From contig CALJEQ010000023.1 of the NCBI GenBank assembly GCA_938074565.1, positions 117,201 to 181,200 on the forward strand: a stretch of 64,000 bases of DNA, read 5' to 3'. The position numbers and the translations under genes are program-made. The notes beneath the pieces are model-generated. The model worked only from the letters and a program-made list of their open reading frames with translations, was not told the DNA's origin and did not search any database. The stretch's first letter is position 1. The number at the start of each line of letters is the position of its first letter. Source of the DNA: an uncultured Alkaliphilus sp. (GTDB lineage: Bacteria; Bacillota; Clostridia; Peptostreptococcales; Natronincolaceae). Shown here piece after piece: positions 36,722 to 46,134 of the stretch.

Positions 36722-37918
36722 ATGTTTGGAATTCCAAAGTTTAATTTTAAAAAAGAAATATGGTACTTTCTATTTTCTGTTTTTTTGGTACATGTGGCGG
36801 CTTATATTATTATCCCCATATTTCCAGTTCTTTTAAAAAATCAGAAAAACATGAGTCCAACTGAAATAGGTTTAATAATCGGTCTTAGTGCTTTTTTTAT
36901 GCAATTAGGAAGTTTGATTGCAGGTATGGGGGCAGATCGTATTGGAATTAAGTATAGTATTTTGATAAGTAATGGTTTTCAAGCATTAGGTTTATTTGGA
37001 CTAGGATTTTCCAATTCTTTTATTTTATTATCTCTTTTTTCGGCAATAAATGGAATGGGAACTGGTATCTATATTCCTTCTACTAAAGCTGCTATTTCTA
37101 ATATTGCATCAGCGGATCGTCTTACTACTGCCTTCTCCCTTAGAAATATTGCATCCCATATGGGTATTAGTATTGCCGGATTAATAATTTTAATATCAGC
37201 TACAAATGCAAATTTTTACTATGGTGGTGTAATCTATATTCTCTTACTTCTTTTTGCATGGTTTGCTTTGCCCCGTAACTGTGGTGAACAGCCTTGCCCC
37301 ACAATAAATATTAGTAGCTATATAGAAATTGTTAAAAACAAGTATTTTATTTTATTTAGTTTAATGTCTGCACTAATTTGGTCTTTGCATACTCAATTAG
37401 CCTTTTTACTACCTTTGCGGGGTGATGTCATTCTAAAAAACCCAAATTTTATTGGAGTTATTTGGACCTCCACCAGTGTTATTGTTATTCTTTTTCAGTC
37501 TACTGTATCTAGAGGATTCCTTGAAAAACGCCCCCAAACAACCTCAATCTTTATAGGTATATTACTTATTGGAACAGGGGTAACTTTAATCGGTTTTGCT
37601 AATTCCTTTCCTTTTTTAATATTTTGCTCAATCATTTTTATAACAGGCGAAATGTTTGCAATGCCAACATTAGATAGTGTTACTGGGGTTTTTGCTGACC
37701 CTAAATTTATAGGTGCCTATTTTTCTATAGCCAGCTTTGCCACTGGAATTGGTGGTGCTGTTGGTACTTTCACCAGTGGTCGTATTATTGAACAATATTC
37801 TATTGTGGAATCACCCATGCCGTGGCTAATTTATGGTGGCTTTACTTTATTTCTTGCCTTATTGTTTAAAACGTTAATTAGAAAAGAAACAATAAAAAAA
37901 GCTAATCACCATGATTAG
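36722..37918 (+). CDS. MFS transporter
   Basis: A 398-residue transporter with twelve predicted membrane segments. The loop 2-3 motif reads GMGADRIGIKYS, the major-facilitator signature in variant form. It resembles drug or metabolite exporters; the substrate cannot be told. Its stop codon lies within its own terminator. It is divergent from the diguanylate cyclase and convergent with the ADP-ribosylglycohydrolase gene. Confidence 0.92.
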   Translation: MFGIPKFNFKKEIWYFLFSVFLVHVAAYIIIPIFPVLLKNQKNMSPTEIGLIIGLSAFFMQLGSLIAGMGADRIGIKYSILISNGFQALGLFGLGFSNSFILLSLFSAINGMGTGIYIPSTKAAISNIASADRLTTAFSLRNIASHMGISIAGLIILISATNANFYYGGVIYILLLLFAWFALPRNCGEQPCPTINISSYIEIVKNKYFILFSLMSALIWSLHTQLAFLLPLRGDVILKNPNFIGVIWTSTSVIVILFQSTVSRGFLEKRPQTTSIFIGILLIGTGVTLIGFANSFPFLIFCSIIFITGEMFAMPTLDSVTGVFADPKFIGAYFSIASFATGIGGAVGTFTSGRIIEQYSIVESPMPWLIYGGFTLFLALLFKTLIRKETIKKANHHD

Positions 37919-37927
37919 CTTTTTTTA
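37897..37927 (+). terminator. Terminator of the MFS gene
   Basis: GCTAATCA, loop CCA, TGATTAGC, flanked by A7 and T8, so it can act in both directions between the convergent genes. Confidence 0.9.
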
Positions 37928-37958
37928 TTGTTAATAAAGTTAACAAAATACCTTACCA

Positions 37959-39488
37959 TCAACCTTTTTTCTTTAAACTTTGTATAGCCTCCAACACTTC
38001 TCTACCAATTTCATATTCTGGAGCTATTTCTACAGACCTTCTTGCAGACTTTTCTGCCTTATCTAAGTCATCTAAATTAAGATATGTAACTGCCAGGTCA
38101 CATAAAATAATTGGATGGTTTAAGTCAAAACTAAGGGCTTTTTTAAAGTTTCGCAAAGCTTCTTCATAATTTTCCTTTTCTAGCAAACTGGAGCCTAATC
38201 CTTCATAAGCTTCTATAATATGAAGTTTAATTTTTTCATTTTTCTTCAATTCAGGACTTTTGCTTATCAAGTCTTCAAAATATTTAACTGCATTTTGATA
38301 ATCTTCTTCTTTATTATATTTAATTCCCATCCAGAGCAATTGATGTATTTCATCCTGATTTCTTTCTTCATTAATATTTTCCCTCATTCTTCTATAGGGA
38401 TTATTCATTTTATTCTTTAATGATAATTCAAATAATCTATCAGACAAAATTGTTAACTCTTCTTCATTTTGTATTTTATTAATATAACCCTTAGGAATGT
38501 GATTATATCCAAGATATGCTCCGGCTAAGGTAAGGGCTATGCTGGTAAGTGCCTGTGAATCTTGAACCACTAAACACTCTTTTATGATTTTCTCATAATC
38601 ATTTGCATTCCTACAAAAAATGTACAATGCCAACGGTAAAGACTCCAAAACATAAGCTCCACTGCCCCAAGCCTCTTGAAGTTTTTGGGGTTCTATATTT
38701 TCTTCTATAGCTCCCTTTAAATCTCTAATAATACGACTATATAAATTAGCAATTTCATTATTATTTCTAGTTCTATATACATTTGTTTCTATACCTTTTA
38801 TGCTTTTTCCACAGATGTCGATTAAATCCATTATTTTTTCTCCACTATTAATAGAGAAAGGTGCTAAATGGGTTAAGTAGGCAATGGCTGTGGAGTAAAG
38901 TATACTAGAAGCTATTGCCATCTGATCCATATGAGTAATGGATGCTTGCATTCCTGCCATTAGCTTTAACGAAGTAAAGTCTCCGTAGCTAATTAAAGCG
39001 GCAGGGGCACATCTAATGGCGGCTCCATTTCCTGCTGAATCAACACCACTTTTATACCATTCTACTCGACGGTCATGATAGTTGATAATAAATTCCTTCA
39101 TGGAGTTTCCCATTCCTGAAATCGGAAATCTAATAAATCGATTTGCTAAGTCCTCTGGTCGAAACCCTTGATTAATAATTAATGATTCTGCAAATAATAT
39201 AGATAATTTTGTATCATCTGTAATGCTTAAGGAAACAGAACGCTTTTCACCCTTTAAGAAGTCATTTATATATTCGATTTCTCTTTTATGATCAACTTCT
39301 AAGTAACTTCCAAAAGCATCACCTATTGCGATACTCACCATTGCACCTCTTATCTTATTTCGATACTCAATATGGGGTAACGGAACTAAATTAATATTCT
39401 CACTATATTTCATATAATCGGGCATTCCAGCATTTTTTACTAGAAAATTATATGTGTTTTCCAATGACATCATATACATGGTTTGCAC
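37959..39488 (-). CDS. ADP-ribosylglycohydrolase-like protein with TPR domain
   Basis: A 509-residue two-domain protein. The N-terminal part (about 45-340) is of the ADP-ribosylglycohydrolase (DraG/ARH) family: GAMVSIAIGDAFG (48-60), TDDT (90-93) and GNGAAIRCAPAAL (153-165). The second metal motif, usually DxDT, reads D310-S-Q312-A313, so one aspartate and the threonine are lost. The C-terminal part (about 385-505) holds three TPR repeats. It may bind or remove ADP-ribose or a related ligand; with the altered motif it could be a binding protein. The ATG follows GAGGTG. Confidence 0.88.
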   Translation of the reverse strand: MQTMYMMSLENTYNFLVKNAGMPDYMKYSENINLVPLPHIEYRNKIRGAMVSIAIGDAFGSYLEVDHKREIEYINDFLKGEKRSVSLSITDDTKLSILFAESLIINQGFRPEDLANRFIRFPISGMGNSMKEFIINYHDRRVEWYKSGVDSAGNGAAIRCAPAALISYGDFTSLKLMAGMQASITHMDQMAIASSILYSTAIAYLTHLAPFSINSGEKIMDLIDICGKSIKGIETNVYRTRNNNEIANLYSRIIRDLKGAIEENIEPQKLQEAWGSGAYVLESLPLALYIFCRNANDYEKIIKECLVVQDSQALTSIALTLAGAYLGYNHIPKGYINKIQNEEELTILSDRLFELSLKNKMNNPYRRMRENINEERNQDEIHQLLWMGIKYNKEEDYQNAVKYFEDLISKSPELKKNEKIKLHIIEAYEGLGSSLLEKENYEEALRNFKKALSFDLNHPIILCDLAVTYLNLDDLDKAEKSARRSVEIAPEYEIGREVLEAIQSLKKKG

Positions 39489-39601
39489 CTCTTCGTTGTT
39501 TTAATATATATATAGTATTCTACAAAATTATTTTTTTTTCCTGCTGTAATCAATATATTTAATAAAACAACTATATTATCAACACCATTATCAGTTACCT
39601 A

Positions 39602-39630
39602 TTGACATAATAATCATTAAGTGATATATT
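39602..39630 (+). promoter_or_regulatory. Promoter of pyrBI
   Basis: TTGACA, a 17-base spacer, then TATATT, giving a leader of about 210 bases with two PyrR-type loops. Confidence 0.8.
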
Positions 39631-39648
39631 CTGATAAAGATAAATATA

Positions 39649-39679
39649 CCTTTAAATTGGTCCTGTGAGACTAAAAAGG
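39649..39679 (+). promoter_or_regulatory. PyrR-binding loop 1
   Basis: CCTTT...AAAGG closes a hairpin whose loop reads GGTCCTGTGAGACT, close to the known PyrR target ARUCCNGNGAGGYU. It is followed by an intrinsic terminator at 39731, so transcription attenuation is expected. Confidence 0.85.
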
Positions 39680-39730
39680 ATTAAAATAGCCAGTAAATTT
39701 ATATTTACTTATTTTTAGTGTGCATTTTAT

Positions 39731-39765
39731 ACCCCTTTGCTCTCATGGTCAAAGGGGTTATTTAT
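39731..39765 (+). terminator. pyr leader attenuator terminator
   Basis: ACCCCTTTG, a 10-base loop, CAAAGGGGT, then TATTTATTT. It lies within the leader, after PyrR loop 1 and before pyrB. Confidence 0.85.
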
Positions 39766-39776
39766 TTATATTATAA

Positions 39777-39807
39777 CCTTTTAATTAGTCCAGAGAGGCT
39801 AAAAAGG
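39777..39807 (+). promoter_or_regulatory. PyrR-binding loop 2 with ribosome-site switch
   Basis: CCTTTT...AAAAGG encloses TAGTCCAGAGAGGCTA, an excellent PyrR target. Just downstream GGGAG (39806-39810) can pair with CTCCC (39817-39821), which can instead pair with the pyrB ribosome site GGGAGG (39836-39841). Loop 2 shares bases with the first GGGAG, so PyrR binding would free CTCCC to cover the ribosome site. Confidence 0.85.
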
Positions 39808-39848
39808 GAGCTATGACTCCCAAACAAAAACTATAGGGAGGTTTTTTT

Positions 39849-40775
39849 ATGCCATTAATTAATCGACACTTAATTGACCCAAATGACTTAACATTAGAAG
39901 AACTGCAACAAATTATTGAGCTAGGTTTAAAAATGTACAATCAACCAAAAGCTTACAGTGAAATTTGTAAAGGTAAAATTTTAGGTACTTTATTTTATGA
40001 GCCCAGTACCAGAACTCGCTTAAGCTTTGAGTCGGCTATGTTAAAAATGGGTGGTACTGTTTTAGGTTTTTCTGATGCCAACACCAGTTCTGCAAAAAAA
40101 GGCGAAAGTATTGCTGATACCATTCGAGTACTGGATGATTATGCTGATATTCTAGTAATGAGACATCCTAGAGAAGGGGCTCCTTTATTGGCTTCACAAT
40201 TTTCTACTGTTCCCGTTATTAATGGTGGTGATGGAGGTCATCAACACCCTACTCAAACTTTAACCGATTTAATCACAATTCAAAATTATAGAGGTTCTAT
40301 CAGTAATCTTAAAGTTGCTTTTTGCGGTGATCTACTCTTCGGTAGAACTGTACATTCTCTTCTAAAAACTCTAAGCCGTTTTGAAAACATTAGTTTTGTT
40401 TTAGTTTCACCTTCTGAGCTAAAAATACCCTGCCATCTAAAGGAAGAGATTCAACAAGAATATAACGTAGAAATTATTGAAACCACTTCCCTTGAAGAAC
40501 ATCTTCCAGAAATAGATATTCTTTACATGACAAGAATACAAAAAGAAAGATTCTTCAACGAAGAAGACTATGTAAAATTAAAAGATTGTTATATTTTAAA
40601 TCAAGCTAAGCTAAAACATGCAAAGGACAATCTACTAATTTTACATCCCCTACCGAGGGTAAATGAAATTAGTTATGATGTAGATGATGACCCAAGGGCT
40701 AAATATTTTGAACAGGCAAAATTAGGGGTTTATGTAAGAATGGCTTTAATGGCTATGTTATTGGGGGTGGCTTAA
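39849..40775 (+). CDS. pyrB: Aspartate carbamoyltransferase catalytic chain
   Basis: A 308-residue enzyme, full length. The carbamoyl phosphate motif FYEPSTRTRLSFESA (about 50-64), the DANTSSAKKGES loop and the aspartate-binding HPLPRVNEI near the C-terminus are all present. It makes carbamoyl aspartate in pyrimidine synthesis. The next gene is the regulatory chain, so a c6r6 holoenzyme is expected. Expression is controlled by the two-loop leader. Confidence 0.97.
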   Translation: MPLINRHLIDPNDLTLEELQQIIELGLKMYNQPKAYSEICKGKILGTLFYEPSTRTRLSFESAMLKMGGTVLGFSDANTSSAKKGESIADTIRVLDDYADILVMRHPREGAPLLASQFSTVPVINGGDGGHQHPTQTLTDLITIQNYRGSISNLKVAFCGDLLFGRTVHSLLKTLSRFENISFVLVSPSELKIPCHLKEEIQQEYNVEIIETTSLEEHLPEIDILYMTRIQKERFFNEEDYVKLKDCYILNQAKLKHAKDNLLILHPLPRVNEISYDVDDDPRAKYFEQAKLGVYVRMALMAMLLGVA

Positions 40776-41204
40776 ATGTTAAAGGTGACAGGAATTGAAA
40801 AAGGTATTGTAATTGATCATATTACTGCTGGAAAAGGTCTGAAAATATTTCAAAAGCTTAATTTGGATAAAAATAAAACCCAAGCGGTTTTACTATTAAA
40901 TGTAGTTAGCCATGAATTAGGTCAAAAAGATATGATTAAAATTCAAGATGATTTGGATATTGACTTAACAATACTAGGTTTAATTGACCCAAATATTACA
41001 GTTAATTATATTAGAGATGATAAAATTCAAAAAAAGATGCAAGTATCTATACCCCATAAGATAAAGGGACTTTTTGAATGTAAAAACCCCCGTTGTATCA
41101 CAACAGAGGATCAATATGCTGAGGCAGAATTCACATTAGTTCCCAATGGGAAAATTAAGTACAGATGTAATTATTGTGAGGAATTGACGGAGTATAAGTT
41201 GTAA
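40776..41204 (+). CDS. pyrI: Aspartate carbamoyltransferase regulatory chain
   Basis: A 142-residue protein starting directly after the pyrB stop. The N-terminal nucleotide-binding domain (KGIVIDHITAGKGLKIF) is followed by a C-terminal zinc domain with C-x4-C (CKNPRC) and C-x2-C (CNYC). It carries allosteric control by CTP and ATP. The rest of the pyrimidine pathway is not downstream. Confidence 0.97.
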   Translation: MLKVTGIEKGIVIDHITAGKGLKIFQKLNLDKNKTQAVLLLNVVSHELGQKDMIKIQDDLDIDLTILGLIDPNITVNYIRDDKIQKKMQVSIPHKIKGLFECKNPRCITTEDQYAEAEFTLVPNGKIKYRCNYCEELTEYKL

Positions 41205-41211
41205 CATTAAT

Positions 41212-41252
41212 AAATGAAATGAGGATGGCTACGTGCCATCCTCATTTCATTT
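41212..41252. terminator. Bidirectional terminator with perfect 18-bp stem
   Basis: Positions 41212-41229 and 41235-41252 are perfectly complementary around loop TACGT. The stem runs into the stop codon of the minus-strand GH18 gene and also ends pyrBI. Confidence 0.85.
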
Positions 41253-42942
41253 ATCTATTAAACTCCAATTCATCATAACTAATGCCTTTTTTTATTATCT
41301 TATCAATAACATCCCAAACATCCTCTGTCTCAAAATCCTTCCTCCAAGCTGCAAAACCAGCTAATTTATATTTTTCAACTAAAGCGGTTTTCAACGCCAA
41401 TGAACGGTCATCCTCCAACCAAACTCTATAGGTTTTACCTTCTTTTTCATACTGACTATAATACTGCCCTGTTTTATCATCCCAAATAATTTCTGCTTCG
41501 TTTTCTTTAAGAATATCTGCTATTTTTCCCATACCATAGGCTTTGGAGGATACATTAACTTTTCCATTGGCTTGTACTTCTTCTTCCCAAAGTCTAGTGT
41601 AGAAGGGTATTCCCATTAATACTTTTTCCTTTGGTACCAATTCTAATGTTCTTTGTATTCCTCTTTCTACCCAACCAATGGAAGCCACCGACCCACTTTT
41701 GGGACTTGCAGCCCAATGTTCATCATAGGTCATTACAGCCACATAGTCCACTATTTTACCTAGTTTCTCTCGATCATATACCATCGACCAGTTAGGACTA
41801 TTAGAAGGAATGGTTACGTCGATAGATACCACCAAATTCATTTGATGTAGTTTTTCTGTCAGTAACGCAACAAACTTTGTAAAGGCATCTTTATCACGAT
41901 AATGGATATTTTCAAAATCTATATTAATTCCATCCAACTGATATAGTCCACTATATATTAAAATTTGTTTAATAAAATGGTTTTGGGCTTCTTTGTTACC
42001 CAAAAACTCACTGGTGAGATTAGGATCAAAACTATTGGTGACTAATCCCCATATTTTATAATTCTTTTCTTTCATCACTTTTATATACTGAAAATCACCC
42101 TTGTTTTTTATGGTACCATCAGCATGGGTTAAATCAAACCAGGTGGGTGAAACCACGTCAACTGCTGATAGTTTTTCTTCATCACTTCTATTTTTAGAAA
42201 ACTCATGTACGTAATCCCAAACCAAACCAATATTCCCTTCTGGTTTCCAAACTTCTTTGTTGTTAAATATATATTTTTTCGCCGATGGGGTTGTTAGTTC
42301 TTGTTGATGAATATAATCTTTACTAACATAACCTAAGTCACCAGAAGTTGTTCTAACATAATAAAAGTCTTCCTCTTCTCCATAGACTCTAACCTTATCC
42401 CCTCTTTGTAAAGTTGCTATAGTTTTTGTTCTTCCTTTTGGTTCAAATTTTAAATTGATTTTTTCAACAATTGTCCCTTCTAACCCTTTAGTTTCTTTTT
42501 TATCTATCATAACAATTTGAGATCCTTCATCAAGATTAACTTCAATCTCTAATAAATTTTCAAGGGACTTTATAGGTAAATAAAACTTTCCATCTATTTC
42601 TTTAAGATTAAAGTTCAGCGTGATTTCATTACCTTTAATGAGAGTAGTTATTTTTTCGTCTTCAAATTGTAATCCGTTTAAATCTACTTTTATAAAAGCT
42701 TTTTTCATTTCTTCATTCATTTCTATATGGGGGTATAAAAATTCTTCAACTGCTTCAAAAGCCATATATACCTCCCCTGTTTCTACAATAATATCTGTCC
42801 AAATATATTGATCCTCTAATATTGCTTTTCCTTTCCAATCCTCTATACCTAAATTACTTCCCTCCACCAAAAAAGAAAAGAATAGTAACCCACCAGTGGC
42901 AACTAAAACAAACATTAGGCAAATAATAATAGATTTCTTCAT
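41251..42942 (-). CDS. SH3-GH18 glycoside hydrolase
   Basis: A 563-residue secreted or membrane-anchored protein: an N-terminal hydrophobic signal/anchor (about 4-26), a copper-amine-oxidase-N-like domain (about 40-150), a bacterial SH3 domain (about 155-215), and a GH18 barrel (about 235-555). The catalytic motif DGINIDFE is intact. This layout is typical of spore- or wall-associated hydrolases acting on N-acetylglucosamine polymers such as peptidoglycan. The ATG follows AAGGGGG. Confidence 0.93.
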   Translation of the reverse strand: MKKSIIICLMFVLVATGGLLFFSFLVEGSNLGIEDWKGKAILEDQYIWTDIIVETGEVYMAFEAVEEFLYPHIEMNEEMKKAFIKVDLNGLQFEDEKITTLIKGNEITLNFNLKEIDGKFYLPIKSLENLLEIEVNLDEGSQIVMIDKKETKGLEGTIVEKINLKFEPKGRTKTIATLQRGDKVRVYGEEEDFYYVRTTSGDLGYVSKDYIHQQELTTPSAKKYIFNNKEVWKPEGNIGLVWDYVHEFSKNRSDEEKLSAVDVVSPTWFDLTHADGTIKNKGDFQYIKVMKEKNYKIWGLVTNSFDPNLTSEFLGNKEAQNHFIKQILIYSGLYQLDGINIDFENIHYRDKDAFTKFVALLTEKLHQMNLVVSIDVTIPSNSPNWSMVYDREKLGKIVDYVAVMTYDEHWAASPKSGSVASIGWVERGIQRTLELVPKEKVLMGIPFYTRLWEEEVQANGKVNVSSKAYGMGKIADILKENEAEIIWDDKTGQYYSQYEKEGKTYRVWLEDDRSLALKTALVEKYKLAGFAAWRKDFETEDVWDVIDKIIKKGISYDELEFNR

Positions 42943-42992
42943 TGGCTGTCCCCCTTGTTATTTAGTGACGAACTAATTGTACCCTATAAAAA

Positions 42993-43022
42993 TGACTCCT
43001 AATTAATATTATATAGGAGTCA
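42993..43022 (-). terminator. Terminator after the YczE-like gene
   Basis: TGACTCCTA pairs with TAGGAGTCA, then TTTTTATAG on the minus strand. Confidence 0.85.
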
Positions 43023-43062
43023 CTATCATTTCAAAAGATTTATATTATGTTAATATTAACCT

Positions 43063-43761
43063 TTACTTGCTTATATACTTTTCCATAGGTTTATTATTTC
43101 CTTTTAATTTTTGAAATAATTCTATACAATTTATATGTTCTCCACCACTGGCATCATAACCCCCTACTTTAAAAGCAAATTGAACAGAAAATCCTATGGT
43201 GATGGCTGTTACTAATGTTCCAAAACCAACTGGGCCACTTAATAAATACCCAACAATTAAAACTGAAACTTCTATAATTCCTCTAATTAACCAAACAGGT
43301 TTCTTGGTTTTCTTTACTAGTCCTTCCATTAAACCATCTCTAGGGCCTGCCCCCAGTCTCACCCTCAAATAGAAATACGTTGCCCATCCAGTACAGATGA
43401 TACCAATAAACAGCATTATTATTTTTCCTATTAAGCTACTGGGTGTCGTTAATATTCCTAAAGAATCTATATAATCCACAAAGATTCCAATAAAAATCAT
43501 ATTACAAATACTAGCAATCCCTGGTACCATTTTTAAAAGAAAAGATAGTGCTAAAATAACAAACCCTGTAAGTTGAGTAACTTGCCCTAATGTTAAGGGT
43601 GTATAGTTACTAACCCCCATATGAAATACCCCCCAAGGGTTCATTCCTAAACCTGCGTCCCTCATAATTAATACAGCCAATGCATAAAGCATAAGTCCAA
43701 AGAATAGGGAGGGAAGTTTTTTTACTAAAAGAAGCCATTCACTATTTTGTTCACTAATCAC
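43063..43761 (-). CDS. YczE/YitT-like integral membrane protein
   Basis: About 232 residues with six hydrophobic segments. GLGMNPWGVFHMGVSNYT and LGAGPRDGLMEGLVKKT are typical of the YczE/YyaS family of unknown function. The GTG at codon 3 has AGAAGG at good spacing, whereas the first ATG touches the ribosome site; I use the GTG. It stands alone. Confidence 0.85.
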   Translation of the reverse strand: MISEQNSEWLLLVKKLPSLFFGLMLYALAVLIMRDAGLGMNPWGVFHMGVSNYTPLTLGQVTQLTGFVILALSFLLKMVPGIASICNMIFIGIFVDYIDSLGILTTPSSLIGKIIMLFIGIICTGWATYFYLRVRLGAGPRDGLMEGLVKKTKKPVWLIRGIIEVSVLIVGYLLSGPVGFGTLVTAITIGFSVQFAFKVGGYDASGGEHINCIELFQKLKGNNKPMEKYISK

Positions 43762-44032
43762 AGTCATCCTTCTTTCTTTTTTTTAGACTATCGAAATACT
43801 TACATTAATATTATAGCTTTTTGTTATTCTTTTTTAAATAGAAAAAAAATTAAAAACCTCTATTATATAGAAATTTTTCTACTGGCTATTATATTGCTTT
43901 TACATCATTTATACATAGTTTATTGAAGTGAAATTACATTTATTTCAAATAATAAATATTTTTTTATTTGAAATATGATAAAATAAGTTATTGGAAAAAT
44001 AAAGAATAAAAATATAAAGGAGTTGTTTTGTT

Positions 44033-44839
44033 ATGGTCAGTAATACATCTATTTTATTTATGATTTTATCAGGAATTATTGCACTTTTACTTCCAATTAT
44101 ACTAACTATTTATGCATGTAAAAAACATAAGGCATCAATAAAAGCCGTTCTAGTAGGTGCTTTAACCTTTTTTATTTTTCAAGTAGTTACAAGATTTCCA
44201 CTGCTAACTTTTTTAGGAAAACAAAATTGGTATCAGGTTATGACTACTAATATCTTTTTAATCGCATTATTTTTAGGTTTAACAGCAGGTATTTTTGAGG
44301 AAATAGGAAGATTTATCAGTTTTAAATTTCTTTTAAAAGATAAATTAAACTGGGAAAATGCATTGGCTTTTGGAATTGGTCATGGTGGAATCGAGGCTAT
44401 AATTCTATTGGGAATAGCCAGTATCAACAACGTAGTTTATAGTTTATTAATTAACTCTGGAGCTTTTGACAGTACCATTTCTGCTAATTTACCAATTGAA
44501 GTAGCCAATAATATTAAAGAGCAATTAATTAATACCAGTCCTATATTATTTTTAGCTGGAGGAATCGAACGAGTTTTTGCAATAACAATACATATTGCTT
44601 TGTCCATCATTGTACTTTATGGTGTTAAACTAAAACAGTTTAAGTACGTAATTTATGCAATACTTCTTCATACCTTAGTAAATACACCCTCTGCAATACT
44701 TTCATTAAAGAAAGTAAACTTTTGGGTAATAGAAAGTTTCATTGGTATTTTAGCTGTAATTGGTTTTATCTTCATAATTAAGTCAAAAGAAATATTTAAA
44801 GCCAAATTTGATGAAGAAGAGATTGACATGAAATTATAG
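44033..44839 (+). CDS. YhfC-family intramembrane metalloprotease-like protein
   Basis: A 268-residue polytopic protein. FEEIGR in one membrane segment, GHGGIEA in the next, and a later histidine in LLHTLVN form the glutamate/histidine pattern of YhfC and related CPBP/PrsW-like membrane proteases. The substrate is unknown. The ATG follows AAAGGAG. It is convergent with the aminopeptidase gene. Confidence 0.88.
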   Translation: MVSNTSILFMILSGIIALLLPIILTIYACKKHKASIKAVLVGALTFFIFQVVTRFPLLTFLGKQNWYQVMTTNIFLIALFLGLTAGIFEEIGRFISFKFLLKDKLNWENALAFGIGHGGIEAIILLGIASINNVVYSLLINSGAFDSTISANLPIEVANNIKEQLINTSPILFLAGGIERVFAITIHIALSIIVLYGVKLKQFKYVIYAILLHTLVNTPSAILSLKKVNFWVIESFIGILAVIGFIFIIKSKEIFKAKFDEEEIDMKL

Positions 44840-44907
44840 TTAAAACATATTTGATCTTCCTACAAATATGTTAAAGAACTTTTAAATCTACTTGATACTA
44901 TAAAACA

Positions 44908-44942
44908 AACCCACAAAGTATCTAAATGATATATTGTGGGTT
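44908..44942 (-). terminator. Terminator of the aminopeptidase gene
   Basis: AACCCACAA and TTGTGGGTT form the stem, followed on the minus strand by TGTTTTATAG. Confidence 0.75.
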
Positions 44943-44960
44943 TTACTGTTATATTTTATT

Positions 44961-46076
44961 TTATTTAAGATTATCTGGATTTAACCCCTTTAATTCATCA
45001 ATAACAAATACACCGTCTTTACGGATTAAAACATCATCAAAATAGATTTCACCACCACCAAACTCTGGTCTATGGATACTTACTAAGTCCCAATGTACAG
45101 CTGAACGATTTCCGTTATCTGCTTCCTTGTAGGCACTTCCTGGAGTGAAGTGAATGCTTCCCATAATCTTTTCATCAAATAATGTGTCCTTCATAGGTGT
45201 TAGAATATATGGATTAACTCCAATTGCAAATTCCCCAACATATCTTGCCCCTTCATCGGTGTTAAATACTTCGTTTATTCTATCTGTATCATTAGCTGTT
45301 GCCTCTACAATTTTACCATCTTTAAATTCTAATTTTATGTTTTCATATGTAAAACCTTGATATAATGCTGGTGTATTGTAGGTAATATAACCATTTACAG
45401 AGTCTTTTACAGGTGCAGTATATACTTCTCCATCAGGGATATTTCTCTTACCAGCACACTTAACTACGCCGATGTCTTTTATAGAGAATTGTAGGTCTGT
45501 GCCTTCACTGATAATTCTCACTTTATCTGTTTTATTTAATAATTCTACTAAAGGATTCATCGCCTCATCCATTTTAGCATAATCTAGATTACATACATTA
45601 AAGTAAAAGTCTTCAAAAGCTTCAGTGCTCATATTTGCAGCTTGAGCCATTGAGAAGTTAGGGTATCTTAAAATTACCCATTTTGTATTTTTTACACGTT
45701 CTTGGATATGTACTGGTGAAAGGAAAAACTCTGAATATAACTTCATCTTTTCTCCAGGTATGTCACTTAATTCGTTGGTGTTTTCCCCTGCTCTTACACC
45801 AATATAGGCATCCATGTCCTGCATTCGTTCTAACTCATATTTAGCCATTAATTTAAGTTGTTCTTCAGAAGCACCTAATAATAATTCCCTCATAAATAGA
45901 TGACTCTTAACTGTCACAAATGGAATTCCTTTTGCTTTGTAGGTTTCTCTAATTAAAGCTTGTACCAGCGGGTATTCTACCCCAACCGCCTCAATCAAAA
46001 CTTTTTCACCAGGTTGTAAGTTTACTGAATACTTTATAAGATTTTCCGCCAGTTGTTGTATTCTTGGGTCCTTCAC
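44961..46076 (-). CDS. M29-family aminopeptidase
   Basis: About 371 residues of the thermophilic aminopeptidase (AmpS/PepS) family with two-metal ligands in the C-terminal half: GEVYTAPVKDSVNG, the HFTPGSAYKEADNGNRSAVH stretch and HWDLV. It trims N-terminal residues from peptides in the cytosol. The start MKDPRIQQLAE (GTG at codon 4) has AAGGAG 8 bases upstream; the earlier GTG lies inside the ribosome site. Confidence 0.93.
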   Translation of the reverse strand: MKDPRIQQLAENLIKYSVNLQPGEKVLIEAVGVEYPLVQALIRETYKAKGIPFVTVKSHLFMRELLLGASEEQLKLMAKYELERMQDMDAYIGVRAGENTNELSDIPGEKMKLYSEFFLSPVHIQERVKNTKWVILRYPNFSMAQAANMSTEAFEDFYFNVCNLDYAKMDEAMNPLVELLNKTDKVRIISEGTDLQFSIKDIGVVKCAGKRNIPDGEVYTAPVKDSVNGYITYNTPALYQGFTYENIKLEFKDGKIVEATANDTDRINEVFNTDEGARYVGEFAIGVNPYILTPMKDTLFDEKIMGSIHFTPGSAYKEADNGNRSAVHWDLVSIHRPEFGGGEIYFDDVLIRKDGVFVIDELKGLNPDNLK

Positions 46077-46134
46077 ACTATCCACTCCTTGTGTTAAAAT
46101 TTAAATCTAAATTTATTATATCATAAAAATAAAA

